This document shows positions 32,821 through 41,400 of a DNA stretch of 49,736 nt, in pieces. The notes below the pieces were generated by a model. The model had not been told where the DNA came from. It was given only the letters and a program-made list of their open reading frames with translations, and searched no databases. A program made the translations under genes and the position numbers. Within the stretch, counting starts at the first letter, position 1; each line of letters opens with the position of its first letter. This stretch comes from Caulobacteraceae bacterium (GTDB lineage Bacteria > Pseudomonadota > Alphaproteobacteria > Caulobacterales > Caulobacteraceae), in contig JAIEQA010000038.1 of assembly GCA_019748095.1 (NCBI GenBank), forward strand, positions 1 to 49,736. The letters run 5' to 3'.

Positions 32821-32846
32821 GAAACCGTCATGCCCGGACCGGTTCC
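32821..32846 (-). promoter_or_regulatory. Candidate EcfG-type (general stress) promoter of the fasciclin gene
   Basis: The minus strand reads GGAAC (from 32846), 16 bases, GTTTC (ending 32821). This resembles the GGAAC-N16/17-GTT promoters used by the alphaproteobacterial general stress sigma factor. Distance to the ATG is about 80 bases. The spacer rule differs between species, so this is tentative. Confidence 0.3.
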
Positions 32847-32939
32847 CTGCAGATCAGTTTTTTGTGACTCGATATTGTTCGGCGCGGTTATTCGCGGACC
32901 ATTGCAAGGCGAGGCCCGCAATGGGGCCGTTACTTTGCC

Positions 32940-33842
32940 TTATTGTGAGGTTTTCGCCGCGTTGCCGCCCAGAACCGTGGACCGGACCCACCAGTCGGCG
33001 TTGTTGCTGCCAAGCTCGTCGGCAGCGGTCGCTGCGGTCGCCGCATCGTCGAACAGGCCAAAGACCGTCGCACCCGATCCGGACATCCGGGTCAGACGCG
33101 CGCCTGTGACCTGCATGGCCGCCAGGGCCTCCCCGATCGCGGGCTCGAGGGCGACGGCCGGGGCCTGAAGATCGTTTCTCTGCCGGGCCAGCCAGTCAAT
33201 CACCGTGGCAGGGGTCCAGTCGGCCGGCGGCGCGGGGCGGTCGATGCGGCCCGGCGGTCCGGAGTCGAAGGCGCGATAGACCGCGCCGGTCGGCGACGGC
33301 CGCCCCGGATTGGCCAGGACGGCATGGAGGGGGGGGAGCTGCGGCGCAGGCGACAGGACCTCGCCGATCCCCTCCGCCCAGGCGGAGCGGGCGATCAGGC
33401 ACATGGGGCCGTCGGCCCCCACGATCCGTGCGATATCCGCCAGTTCGCTCTCCGGCAGGTCGAGCCCGAGTGCCCGGTTGGCCAGTTTCAGGGCCGCCCC
33501 GGCATCGGACGAGCCCCCGCCCAGCCCCGCCGCGATCGGCAGGGCCTTGTCGAGGGTGACGGCCAGCGGCGGCTCGCCGATGCCGGCCACCCGCCCCAGT
33601 TCGCGCAGGGCCCGGAGCACCAGATTGTCGCCATCGTCGTGGAGGGCGGGCGCGAAGGGTCCGGTGAGGGTGAGAGACAGCCGGTCGGCGGGCGTCAGGC
33701 GGATCCGGTCGCCCACGTCGGCGAAGGCAATGAGGCTGGCCAGCGGATGGTAGCCGTCCGGCTGGACCGCACCGACGTGGAGGAACAGATTGATCTTGGC
33801 CGGAGCCAGGGCCGGGCGCGTGTTCGGGTCGGGCGTGGTCAG
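32940..33842 (-). CDS. ispE: 4-(cytidine 5'-diphospho)-2-C-methyl-D-erythritol kinase
   Basis: This GHMP kinase of about 300 residues is the fourth step of the MEP isoprenoid pathway. Motifs are LAPAKINLFLHVG (substrate Lys), PIAAGLGGGSSDAGAAL (ATP loop) and RMSGSGATVFGLF (motif 3). There is no ATG, GTG or TTG at the expected position. The best start is a CTG at 33842 that overlaps the TPR stop as CTGA, with GGGGGCGAA upstream, giving a normal N-terminus. The next in-frame ATG (33956) would add 38 Arg/Gly-rich residues from the overlapping gene. The gene is translationally coupled to the TPR gene. Confidence 0.93.
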   Translation of the reverse strand: MTTPDPNTRPALAPAKINLFLHVGAVQPDGYHPLASLIAFADVGDRIRLTPADRLSLTLTGPFAPALHDDGDNLVLRALRELGRVAGIGEPPLAVTLDKALPIAAGLGGGSSDAGAALKLANRALGLDLPESELADIARIVGADGPMCLIARSAWAEGIGEVLSPAPQLPPLHAVLANPGRPSPTGAVYRAFDSGPPGRIDRPAPPADWTPATVIDWLARQRNDLQAPAVALEPAIGEALAAMQVTGARLTRMSGSGATVFGLFDDAATAATAADELGSNNADWWVRSTVLGGNAAKTSQ

Positions 33843-35668
33843 GGTTCGCCCCCGGCCCCGACCCCGTTGTCGGCGTCGCCCAGGCCCTGGACGAGCTTGC
33901 GCTCCACCTCGGCCCGGCGTTCGGCGTCGGGATCGAGGGTCAGGACCCGGTTCCACTGGAAGCCGGCCTCGCGGCGGCGGCCGACCTTCCAGTAGGCGTC
34001 GCCGAGGTGGTCGTTGATCTCGGCATTGGCCGGCTCCTTGGCCACGGCCTGTTCCAGGGTGTCGACGGCGACATCGTACTGGCCCTGACGGTACTGGGCC
34101 CAGCCCAGGCTGTCCTGGATGTTGCCGTCGTCGGGATCGGCGGCGTGGGCCCGGGCGATCATCTCGGCCCCTTCGGCCACGCGCGTGCCGCTGTCGACCC
34201 AGAGGTAGCCGAGGTAGTTCAGATAGGCGGGCTCATCCGGGTCGACCTGGAGCGCGGCCCACAACTCGGCCTCGGCCTCGGGGATCCGGCCCAGCGATTC
34301 ATAGGCCGCGCCGCGCATGAAGCGGACGTCCCCACTCTGATCGGCGGTGTTGAGCAGGGGGCCGTTGAGGAGGTCGAGCGCCTCCTCATACCGTTCCAGC
34401 TGCAGCAGCTGACCGGCGGCCAGATAGGGGATGCGTGGATCTTGCGGGGTGACGGCGGCAGCCGTCCGGAAGGCCGCGAGGGCCTCTTCCGGCTGTTCGT
34501 CGCGGGCCAGGCTGAGGCCCCGCTGGACCTGGGCGGCGGCATGAATGGCCGTCTCCGACACCGGCACCTCCGCCAGCACCGCCCGTGCGGCCGTGTTCAT
34601 CCCCGCCTGGGACAGGGTCTGGCCGAGGACATAGAGGGTCTCGGGCTCGCGATCGAGATTGAGGGACAGCCGCAGATAAACGACGGCGAACTCGTGCGCG
34701 CCTTCCGCAGAGGCCTGGGCGGCGGCGATCGTCAACGCCCGTGCGGCCCCCTTGCGAAACTCCGGCAGGGCGGGCGGGCGGCCGCGCGATGTCACCCGGG
34801 ACAGCGCCCGGGTGAGCCCGCCATCAGAGGGGGCACCGGCCAGTGCGCCCTCATACAAGGCCCGGGCCTCGTCGCCCCGGCCCCGACGCTCAAGGAACTC
34901 ACCATAGCTGACCCGGAACTGGGGTGCGGTCCGGCGATCCTCGGCAAGGGCCTTCAGGGCGGCTTCCGCCTCGGGGTAGCGACGACGGTGCTCCAGCAAC
35001 TGGGCACGGTGATAGCGGCCAAACAGCAGGCTGAGGGGATCGCCGGTCGGATTGGGTTCGGCCAGGGCGGTGTCCCAGTCGCCGGCGGCGGCGGCGATCC
35101 AGGGCGCGATCAGGACGCCGGCCCGGGCATGGGGGGCACCGACCGGATGGGCCTTCAGGGACTCGTTAGCCGAACGGGCGTCGCCGCCGACGAAGCTCTG
35201 GACCGCCGTGACCAGCGCGCCGGCCTCGGTGACCACCGGCGAGGCGGTGGTGGACGCCGGGGTGATGCGGGCGGCGACGTTGAGATCGCCGGCCATCAGC
35301 GCGGCGATAAAGGTCTGGTCCTGAATGGCCGGCTGTTCCGGCGTCAGGGCCTCGACCGAGGCCAGAAAGTCGGCCCCGACCCCGGTCTGGCCCTGGCTGA
35401 GCGCCGAGCGGGCCGACAGATACAGCCCGTAGGCGCTGCGTCCGTCGTCATCGCGCGGGACGGGAGCCCAGACCCGGGGAATGGCCTCGATCGTCGGCGC
35501 GGGCGTCTCTGCGCCCTCCCCCACCACGATCAGGGGCACAGGCGGGAGGGGCTCGACGGCGTCGGGGGCCGGCGCCGACAGCGGCGGAACCGCGTCCTGC
35601 GCCACGGCGGGGACGGCGATCAGCGCCGAGGCGGCGATCAGGAGCGAGCGAAGGGAGGGGTGACGCAT
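33839..35668 (-). CDS. Exported TPR-repeat protein
   Basis: This 609-residue protein has a signal peptide (LLIAASALIAVPAVAQ), a Pro-rich linker (24-45) and an all-helical TPR solenoid. Recognisable repeats include RLSLNLDREPETLYVLGQTL, ALAAFRTAAAVTPQDPRIPY and AEAELWAALQVDPDEPAYLN, with the last near residues 525-580. TPR arrays bind partner proteins, here probably in the periplasm. It is the gene upstream of ispE, which begins within its stop codon, but no functional link is known. It resembles tetratricopeptide proteins adjacent to ispE in other alphaproteobacteria. Confidence 0.9.
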   Translation of the reverse strand: MRHPSLRSLLIAASALIAVPAVAQDAVPPLSAPAPDAVEPLPPVPLIVVGEGAETPAPTIEAIPRVWAPVPRDDDGRSAYGLYLSARSALSQGQTGVGADFLASVEALTPEQPAIQDQTFIAALMAGDLNVAARITPASTTASPVVTEAGALVTAVQSFVGGDARSANESLKAHPVGAPHARAGVLIAPWIAAAAGDWDTALAEPNPTGDPLSLLFGRYHRAQLLEHRRRYPEAEAALKALAEDRRTAPQFRVSYGEFLERRGRGDEARALYEGALAGAPSDGGLTRALSRVTSRGRPPALPEFRKGAARALTIAAAQASAEGAHEFAVVYLRLSLNLDREPETLYVLGQTLSQAGMNTAARAVLAEVPVSETAIHAAAQVQRGLSLARDEQPEEALAAFRTAAAVTPQDPRIPYLAAGQLLQLERYEEALDLLNGPLLNTADQSGDVRFMRGAAYESLGRIPEAEAELWAALQVDPDEPAYLNYLGYLWVDSGTRVAEGAEMIARAHAADPDDGNIQDSLGWAQYRQGQYDVAVDTLEQAVAKEPANAEINDHLGDAYWKVGRRREAGFQWNRVLTLDPDAERRAEVERKLVQGLGDADNGVGAGGEP

Positions 35669-35721
35669 GGCCGGACATTCACCGGCTTATGCGGCCACGA
35701 CAAGGCCCCTCCCCCCAACGG

Positions 35722-37479
35722 CTACATATTCGGATAGTTGGGGCCGCCGCCGCCCTCGGGCGTGGTCCAGACGATGTTCTGCGACGGATCCTTGATGTCG
35801 CAGGTTTTGCAGTGAACGCAGTTCTGGGCGTTGATCTGGAACCGCGGCTCCGACTTCGTCGCCTCGTCGGCATAGAGCACCTCGTACACACCGGCCGGGC
35901 AGTACAGGCGCGCGGGCTCGCCATATTTCGGCAGGTTGACGCGGATGGGGATCGAGGGATCCAGCAGCTTCAGGTGCGCCGGCTGTTCCTCGGCATGGTT
36001 GGTGTTCGACACGAACACCGACGACAGCTTGTCGAACGACAGCTTTCCGTCCGGCTTCGGATAGGCGATCGCCTTGTGCTTCGACGCCAGTTCGGTCGAC
36101 GCCGCGTCGGTCTTGCCGTGCTTTTGCGTCCCGAACAGCGACAGGCCGGTCAGGTGGTTGGTCCACAGGTCGAACAGGCCGGCGGCCCCGCCCAGCGTCG
36201 TGCCCAGTTTCGACAGCAGGGGCTTGGCGTTACGGACCGCTTTCAGTTCCTTGAACACCCAGCTGGCCTCATAGGCGGCCTGGTATTCGACCAGCTCGTC
36301 GCCCGCCCGGCCCGCGATCACGGCCTCATAGGCGGCGTCGGCGGCCAGCATGCCGGTCTTCATGGCGTTGTGGCTGCCCTTGATCCGGGGCACGTTCACG
36401 AACCCGGCCGAACAGCCGATCAGGGCCCCGCCCGGGAATGACAGCTTGGGCACCGACTGCCAGCCGCCCTCGGTGATGGCCCGCGCGCCGTAGGAGATGC
36501 GGGTGCCGCCCTCCAGATGCTCGGCGATGGCGGGGTGGTGCTTGAAGCGCTGGAATTCGTCGAACGGCGACAGGAACGGGTTCTTGTAGTTCAGGTGCAC
36601 GACGTAGCCGATCGCGACGTAGTTGTCGCCGAAATGGTACATGAAGCTGCCGCCGCCGGTGTGCTCGTCCAGCGGCCAGCCGGTGGTGTGCTGGGCCAGG
36701 CCCGGCTGGTGCTTCTCCGGGCTGACCTGCCACAGCTCCTTCAGGCCGATACCGTATTTCTGCGGCTCCTTGCCGTCCTGCAGTTTGTGGCGGGCAATGA
36801 TGGTCTTGGCCAGCGACCCGCGCACGCCCTCGGCGATGAAGACATATTTCCCGTGCAGCTCGAGGCCGGGCTGGAAATCGCCGGTGGGCTGGCCGTGTTT
36901 GTCGATGCCGAAGACGCCGGCGACCACGCCCTTCACCCGGCCGGACGGTTCATCCCAGACCACATGGCTGGCGGCCATGCCGGGATAGACCTCGACGCCC
37001 AGAGCTTCCGCCTGTTCGCCCAGCCAGCGCGCGACATTGGCCAGCGACGCAATGTAGCAGCCGTCATTGTGCATCATGGGCGGCAGCAGTGGCATGGGCA
37101 GGCTGACCTGACCCATGGGCCCCAGAACCATGAACCGGTCCTTCGTCACTGGGGTCTCCAGCGGCGCGCCGCGTGCCTTCCAGTCCGGGAACAGTTCGGT
37201 CAGGGCGCGCGGGTCGATGACCGCGCCCGACAGGATATGCCCGCCGACCTCGGCCGACTTCTCCAGCACGGCGACGCTGATGTCCTTGCCGTCCTTTTCC
37301 GCCCGCTGTTTCAGGCGGATGGCGGCAGACAGACCGGCCGGGCCGCCGCCGACGATGACGACGTCATACTCCATGACCTCGCGCTCGACCCCCTGCAGGG
37401 CCTCGAGCGGCGGCAGGTTGTCGAGGATGGCCTCCTGCGTCCGGGTTTCGGCACCGCCTTCGACAATATCCTCAGCCAT
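35722..37479 (-). CDS. Electron transfer flavoprotein-ubiquinone oxidoreductase
   Basis: This 585-residue membrane-associated enzyme passes electrons from ETF, reduced by acyl-CoA dehydrogenases, to ubiquinone. FAD-binding GGGPAG is at 44-49. The C-terminal 4Fe-4S cluster has Cys527 (CPAGVYE) and the C-x2-C-x2-C at 554, 557 and 560 (CVHCKTC), followed by the typical NIVWTTPEGGGGPNY end. An N-terminal extension of about 35 residues precedes the usual MEYDVVIVGG start, but GAAGGAAACCC before ATG 37479 supports the longer form. It has its own promoter (37512-37540). Confidence 0.97.
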   Translation of the reverse strand: MAEDIVEGGAETRTQEAILDNLPPLEALQGVEREVMEYDVVIVGGGPAGLSAAIRLKQRAEKDGKDISVAVLEKSAEVGGHILSGAVIDPRALTELFPDWKARGAPLETPVTKDRFMVLGPMGQVSLPMPLLPPMMHNDGCYIASLANVARWLGEQAEALGVEVYPGMAASHVVWDEPSGRVKGVVAGVFGIDKHGQPTGDFQPGLELHGKYVFIAEGVRGSLAKTIIARHKLQDGKEPQKYGIGLKELWQVSPEKHQPGLAQHTTGWPLDEHTGGGSFMYHFGDNYVAIGYVVHLNYKNPFLSPFDEFQRFKHHPAIAEHLEGGTRISYGARAITEGGWQSVPKLSFPGGALIGCSAGFVNVPRIKGSHNAMKTGMLAADAAYEAVIAGRAGDELVEYQAAYEASWVFKELKAVRNAKPLLSKLGTTLGGAAGLFDLWTNHLTGLSLFGTQKHGKTDAASTELASKHKAIAYPKPDGKLSFDKLSSVFVSNTNHAEEQPAHLKLLDPSIPIRVNLPKYGEPARLYCPAGVYEVLYADEATKSEPRFQINAQNCVHCKTCDIKDPSQNIVWTTPEGGGGPNYPNM

Positions 37480-37511
37480 GGGTTTCCTTCGCTCTTTGTT
37501 CCGCCCCCGCC

Positions 37512-37540
37512 TTATCGGAAGGTGACGCGACGGCGGTCAA
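37512..37540 (-). promoter_or_regulatory. Probable promoter of the ETF-QO gene
   Basis: The minus strand reads TTGACC (37535-37540), 17 bases, CGATAA (37512-37517). The start site would be about 25 bases before the ATG. Confidence 0.6.
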
Positions 37541-37577
37541 GGCCTATCCCTGACACGGTCACCCCTAACGCCAAACC

Positions 37578-38366
37578 ATGCAAACCGACGCCCGCGACAT
37601 TGCCGCCATCGAAAGCCTGCTCGCCTTCTGGAGCGATGCGGGGGTCGATGCCTGCTATGAGGACGCCCCGGTCGACCGCACGATCGTGGTGGCCCCGGCG
37701 CTGAAGGCGGTCACCCGGGCCACCGCCTCGGTCATGCCGGTGGTCGATATGGGCGATGCCACGGCCGAGGCGCGGCGGCTGGCCCAGGGGGCGGACACCC
37801 TTGAGGCCCTGGCTGCAGCGGTGGCGAGCTTCAAGGGCTGCGAACTGGTCGGGATGGGGGCAAAAGGCTGCGTCTTCGGCCGGGGCGATCCCCGGGCTCC
37901 GGTCCTGATCATCGGCGAGGCCCCGGGGGCCGAGGAGGATGCCGCCGGCGAGCCCTTCGTCGGTCGGGCCGGGAAGCTGCTGGACCGGATGCTGGAGGCG
38001 GCCGGGCTGACCGGTCAGGTCTTCATCACCAACACGGTGTTCTGGCGGCCGCCGGGCAACCGGACACCGACGCCGCAGGAACAGGCCGTCTGCGCGCCCT
38101 TCGTGGGGCGGGCCTTTGCCCTGATCCGGCCGCGGGCGGTGCTGTTGCTGGGGGCCGCCGCGGCGAAATCGGTGCTGAAGACGGACGAGGGCATCCTGCG
38201 CATGCGGGGCCAGTGGCGGGAGTGGCGGCTGGCGGAGGGCGATGTGTCGGCTCCGGTGATCGCCACCCTTCATCCCGCCTTCCTGTTGCGGCAACCCCAG
38301 GCCAAGCGCGAGGCCTGGGCCGACATGCTGGCGCTGGCGGATCGCCTCGGCCAGGACGTCGGATGA
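37578..38366 (+). CDS. Uracil-DNA glycosylase, family 4-like
   Basis: This 262-residue DNA repair enzyme removes uracil from DNA. Motif A is GEAPGAEEDAAGEPFVG (113-129), ITN at 150-152 and RPPGNRTPT follow, and motif B is LHPAFLLRQP (His232). In classic family 4 four Cys bind a 4Fe-4S cluster. Here Cys88 and Cys172 fit, Cys98 is displaced from the usual C-x2-C, and the third position is Trp156 (VFWRPPG). Alphaproteobacterial members commonly show this W, so cluster binding is doubtful but activity is likely. The N-terminal 80 residues are an extension. It is divergent from the ETF-QO gene. Confidence 0.93.
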   Translation: MQTDARDIAAIESLLAFWSDAGVDACYEDAPVDRTIVVAPALKAVTRATASVMPVVDMGDATAEARRLAQGADTLEALAAAVASFKGCELVGMGAKGCVFGRGDPRAPVLIIGEAPGAEEDAAGEPFVGRAGKLLDRMLEAAGLTGQVFITNTVFWRPPGNRTPTPQEQAVCAPFVGRAFALIRPRAVLLLGAAAAKSVLKTDEGILRMRGQWREWRLAEGDVSAPVIATLHPAFLLRQPQAKREAWADMLALADRLGQDVG

Positions 38367-38397
38367 CGGCGTTACGCGGCCTCTGACGGCGATGTGA

Positions 38398-38426
38398 TTG
38401 AAGTTAACAGGGGATTCCGGCATAGA
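38398..38426 (+). promoter_or_regulatory. Candidate promoter of the lytic transglycosylase gene
   Basis: TTGAAG (38398-38403), 17 bases, CATAGA (38421-38426). The spacer includes a GTTAAC and a GANTC site (GATTC 38413-38417), so CcrM methylation could affect it. Confidence 0.4.
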
Positions 38427-38505
38427 TCGTGTCTGACGACCGATCGCAGACCGCGCGTTGATCCCGATTTGAGACGGTGACGCGCTGCACGAGGAGGCCG
38501 CCGCC

Positions 38506-40233
38506 TTGATCAAATTTCCCCGTAGCGCCCTCCCGGCGTCGACCCTTGCCATTCTGGTGGCCGCCGTCTGGAGCGGGGCCCTGCCCGCCCGGGCCGCGCC
38601 GGAACCGTATGAAGCCTTCACGGGCGGGACGGTCGTGGATGACGACCCCGAGCTTCGGCTGCCGCCCTCCGCCCTCTCGCGCGCCGACCGCCTGAGCTAC
38701 ACCACCGCCTTCGACGCCCTGCGACGCGGCGATCTGGAGTCCGCCCGCAATTCGGCGCGGCAGGCCAACGACCACGTCCTGCTGGGTACCGTCGAATTCG
38801 AACGCCTGTTCCATCCGGACTATACGGCCTCGTTCGAGGAATTGTCGGCCTGGCTACAGGACTATGCCGACCTGCCGACGGCCCAGAGGGTCTATGCCCT
38901 GGCCATGCGCAGGCGGCCGGACGGTGCCGAGGAGCCCCGCCGGCCCAGCGGGGCCTTCTTCACCCGTACATGGGACGCCGTGGCCGCGAGCGGCGGCAAC
39001 AGCGAGGCCGACCCGGCCAAGGCGGCGCGGGTCGCCCTCAATCGCGACGACCTTTCCGAGGCGCTGAGACTGGGCGAACAGATCGGCGACTGGTGGGTCG
39101 TGGGCCTCGCCGCATGGCGCTCCGGAGATGCGTCGCGCGCCTTTTCGGCGTTCGAGCGCGTGGCCGTAGACCCGACCGAGGATGGCTGGACCCGCGCCGG
39201 GGCCGGGGTCTGGGCCGCACGCGCCGCCGGCCAGTCCGGCCGTCAGGAGCGGATCCAGGAGTTCCTGCGCCTCGCGACCCGGTGGCCGGCGACCTTCTAT
39301 GGCCAGATCGCCCTGCGGCAGCTGGGCCAGGAGCCGGTGATCCTGAACAGCGGACCGAGGCCCTATGAGGCGGTGGCCCAGATTGTCTCCGCCTCGGTGG
39401 ACGAACCGATCGGGGTCAACCAGCGCGAAATGGACGCCTTTCTGCAGAGCGAGCCCCGCGCACGTCGGACCGTAGCCTTCTTCGAGGTCGGACGGCGGCT
39501 GGACGCTCGCGATGAGTTGCGGAACGGGTTGCGGACCGCGAGCGATCGCACGCGCCGTCTCTGGACCGGCCTTGCCCGTGTCCTCGGGCCAAGACTGGGT
39601 GTTTCAGGCTTGGACGGGACCCGGATCGACGCCGCCGACTACCCCATGCCGGAACTGGCCCCCGAGGGCGGATGGACCGTGGAACGCGGCCTGGTTTACG
39701 CGATTGCGCGCAAGGAGAGCGGGTTCAACGCCGAGGCCCGCTCGCCGGTCGGGGCCTATGGCATGATGCAGGTGATGCCGACGACGGCCGCCGAGATGAC
39801 CGGCGATCGCGGCTTTGTCACCGAACCGACCCGGCTGTTCGAACCGGCGACCAATATCCGTCTGGGGCAGACCTATGTGAACCGGATGCTGGCGCGGCCG
39901 GAGTTCGAAGGCGATCTGCTGCGCGCCGTGGCCAGCTACAATGCCGGGCCCGGGCCGATGCTGGACGCCCTGCGTCGGCTGGGACCCAATCCCGATCCCC
40001 TGCTGCTGATCGAGACGATCGATGTGCCCCAGGCGCGCGAATATGTCGAAAAGGTCGTGGCGGCCTACTGGATCTATCAGCGGATGACCGGCGGGCCGGT
40101 GAACACGCTGGACGCGGTTGTGGCCGGCCAGCCCCGGGTGCCGATCCATCTGGACTATGTCGCACCGCCCCCGGCACCGCTTCAGCCCGAGACGGTCCAG
40201 GTGGCGTCGGTGTCGCCCGTCGGGACGCGCTGA
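38506..40233 (+). CDS. Soluble lytic murein transglycosylase (SLT)
   Basis: This 575-residue periplasmic enzyme cleaves peptidoglycan with anhydromuramyl product formation. It has a signal peptide (ASTLAILVAAVWSGALPARA) and a long helical U-shaped domain with superhelical repeats (about 60-390). The SLT catalytic domain contains ARKESGFNAEARSPVGAYG with catalytic Glu404, then MMQVMPTTA and ASYNAGPGPMLDA. The start is a TTG at 38506 with GAGGAGG nine bases upstream; no ATG is available before the signal peptide. It is followed by the palindrome at 40250-40336. Confidence 0.94.
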   Translation: MIKFPRSALPASTLAILVAAVWSGALPARAAPEPYEAFTGGTVVDDDPELRLPPSALSRADRLSYTTAFDALRRGDLESARNSARQANDHVLLGTVEFERLFHPDYTASFEELSAWLQDYADLPTAQRVYALAMRRRPDGAEEPRRPSGAFFTRTWDAVAASGGNSEADPAKAARVALNRDDLSEALRLGEQIGDWWVVGLAAWRSGDASRAFSAFERVAVDPTEDGWTRAGAGVWAARAAGQSGRQERIQEFLRLATRWPATFYGQIALRQLGQEPVILNSGPRPYEAVAQIVSASVDEPIGVNQREMDAFLQSEPRARRTVAFFEVGRRLDARDELRNGLRTASDRTRRLWTGLARVLGPRLGVSGLDGTRIDAADYPMPELAPEGGWTVERGLVYAIARKESGFNAEARSPVGAYGMMQVMPTTAAEMTGDRGFVTEPTRLFEPATNIRLGQTYVNRMLARPEFEGDLLRAVASYNAGPGPMLDALRRLGPNPDPLLLIETIDVPQAREYVEKVVAAYWIYQRMTGGPVNTLDAVVAGQPRVPIHLDYVAPPPAPLQPETVQVASVSPVGTR

Positions 40234-40249
40234 CCCGACCCTTTCCGCA

Positions 40250-40336
40250 TTGGACTCCAGGAGTCCAAAAAAGTGCAAAGGGAATCGAGCGATTTCATGG
40301 ACTTGCACTTTTGGACTCTGTTTTTTCAGAGTCCAG
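40250..40336. repeat. Nested palindromes carrying five GANTC sites
   Basis: A near-perfect palindrome TTGGACTCC-A-GGAGTCCAA (40250-40268) is followed by AAAAGTGCAA (40269-40278), whose inverted copy TTGCACTTTT is at 40303-40312. Between them is a small AATCG-AG-CGATT stem. Then GGACTCTG-TTTTTT-CAGAGTCC (40313-40334) forms a third hairpin. GANTC occurs at 40253, 40261, 40282, 40314 and 40329. It may end transcription from the minus-strand side (the AAAAGTGCAA/TTGCACTTTT stem runs into T residues there). Confidence 0.85.
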
Positions 40337-40435
40337 GGTCGGGTCGTCATTCTCAAACCTGGATGAGTGATGACCGGCTCAACTGCTTGATTACATTCAC
40401 TTTTTTGACTTATGCCGCGAGGCGCGGCCCGACGC

Positions 40436-40573
40436 CTACAGGATGCTTCCGACCAGCGAGGCGCACAGGCAGCACCCCACGAGGATGAAGCCGCCGTAGG
40501 TCATCAGGGTCGGCCGGCGGGGGGCGGCGGGCGACGTCAGGCTGCGGGTCGCAGTCGGCGGGGCGGCGGACAT
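40436..40573 (-). CDS. Small membrane protein, 45 residues
   Basis: The minus strand reads MSAAPPTATRSLTSPAAPRR and then PTLMTYGGFILVGCCLCASL, ending VGSIL. The second half is a clear transmembrane helix with three Cys (CCLC). Nearly all codons end in G or C, as in real genes here. No strong ribosome site is seen. It lies 86 bases downstream of the GST gene on the same strand. Function unknown; it may be a genuine small gene or a fortuitous frame. Confidence 0.5.
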   Translation of the reverse strand: MSAAPPTATRSLTSPAAPRRPTLMTYGGFILVGCCLCASLVGSIL

Positions 40574-40659
40574 GGCGGCGGGTTCCGGGTTGAGATCGAC
40601 CGATACCGCCGTTCCCTTAAAGCCGCGTTCGCGGGTCTCGTTAACGCGGCATCAGCCGT

Positions 40660-41331
40660 TCAAGACGCGACGGCGACAGCCTGTTCCGACCAGGCGAGAA
40701 AATCGGGCTGTTGCAGCAGTTCGGCCACATAGGCGGCGGCGACGCCATCGACGTCGCCGTGGGCGGCGAGGTCGATCTGATAGTGGCGGAAACGACAGGC
40801 CACGGGCGTCAGGAAGGCATCTGCGATCGACCACTGGCCGAACAGATACGGACCATCGCCCCCGAAGCGGGACTTCATCTCGCGGATGACGGCCACCAGC
40901 CGGCGCACATCGGCGGCGACGGCGGCGCTGGTCGGGGTCGGGGCGCGGTCAGGCCCCACCATGGTGTGGATCACGCCGGCCGCATCCGGCCCCATGGCGC
41001 ATTCGATACGCAGGGCCATGAAACCGGAATGGAACTCACAGACCACGGACCGGGCCAGCCAGCGGGCATGGGGATCAGCGGGCCACAGAGCGGCGTCCGG
41101 ATAGCGCTCGGCGGCAAAGACGCAGATGGCCAGGGAATCCCAGATCGTGACCCCCTCGACCTTCAGGGCGGGGACCTTGCCGGTCGGCGAATGCTCGGCC
41201 AGCAGCCGGGCCGAGTCCGGGCCGTACAGCGGCACATGGCGCAGGGTGAACTCCGCCCCGCAGCGCTTCAGCACCAGCCACGGACGCAGCGACCAGGTCG
41301 AGAAGGCCATATTGCCGACGATCAGTTCCAT
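40660..41331 (-). CDS. Glutathione S-transferase family protein
   Basis: This 223-residue protein has an N-terminal thioredoxin-like domain (MELIVGNMAFSTWSLRPWLV, with Ser/Thr of STWS in the glutathione site and VPALKVEG before the cis-Pro loop). The alpha-helical C-terminal domain ends with GPYLFGQWSIADAFLTPVA. The FSTWSLRPWL start is typical of the zeta/YfcF-like bacterial GSTs. It may conjugate or isomerise electrophiles; no substrate can be named. It is divergent from purB with 69 bases between the starts. Confidence 0.92.
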   Translation of the reverse strand: MELIVGNMAFSTWSLRPWLVLKRCGAEFTLRHVPLYGPDSARLLAEHSPTGKVPALKVEGVTIWDSLAICVFAAERYPDAALWPADPHARWLARSVVCEFHSGFMALRIECAMGPDAAGVIHTMVGPDRAPTPTSAAVAADVRRLVAVIREMKSRFGGDGPYLFGQWSIADAFLTPVACRFRHYQIDLAAHGDVDGVAAAYVAELLQQPDFLAWSEQAVAVAS

Positions 41332-41363
41332 GGTCGTTCTCCTGTCTGTTGCGCCGTCTTTCC

Positions 41364-41392
41364 TTGACAGATTCGGCCCGGAAAGCCTTTAC
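41364..41392 (+). promoter_or_regulatory. purB promoter, probable leaderless start
   Basis: TTGACA (41364-41369), 17 bases, CTTTAC (41387-41392), then eight bases to the ATG at 41401. No Shine-Dalgarno is present. A GANTC site (GATTC 41370-41374) lies in the spacer. Confidence 0.6.
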
Positions 41393-41400
41393 CCGCGCCC

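Noticed and set aside
34007..35737. A 576-residue plus-strand frame opposite the TPR gene
   Set aside because: Gly/Asp/Arg-rich shadow; the TPR protein with signal peptide is real.
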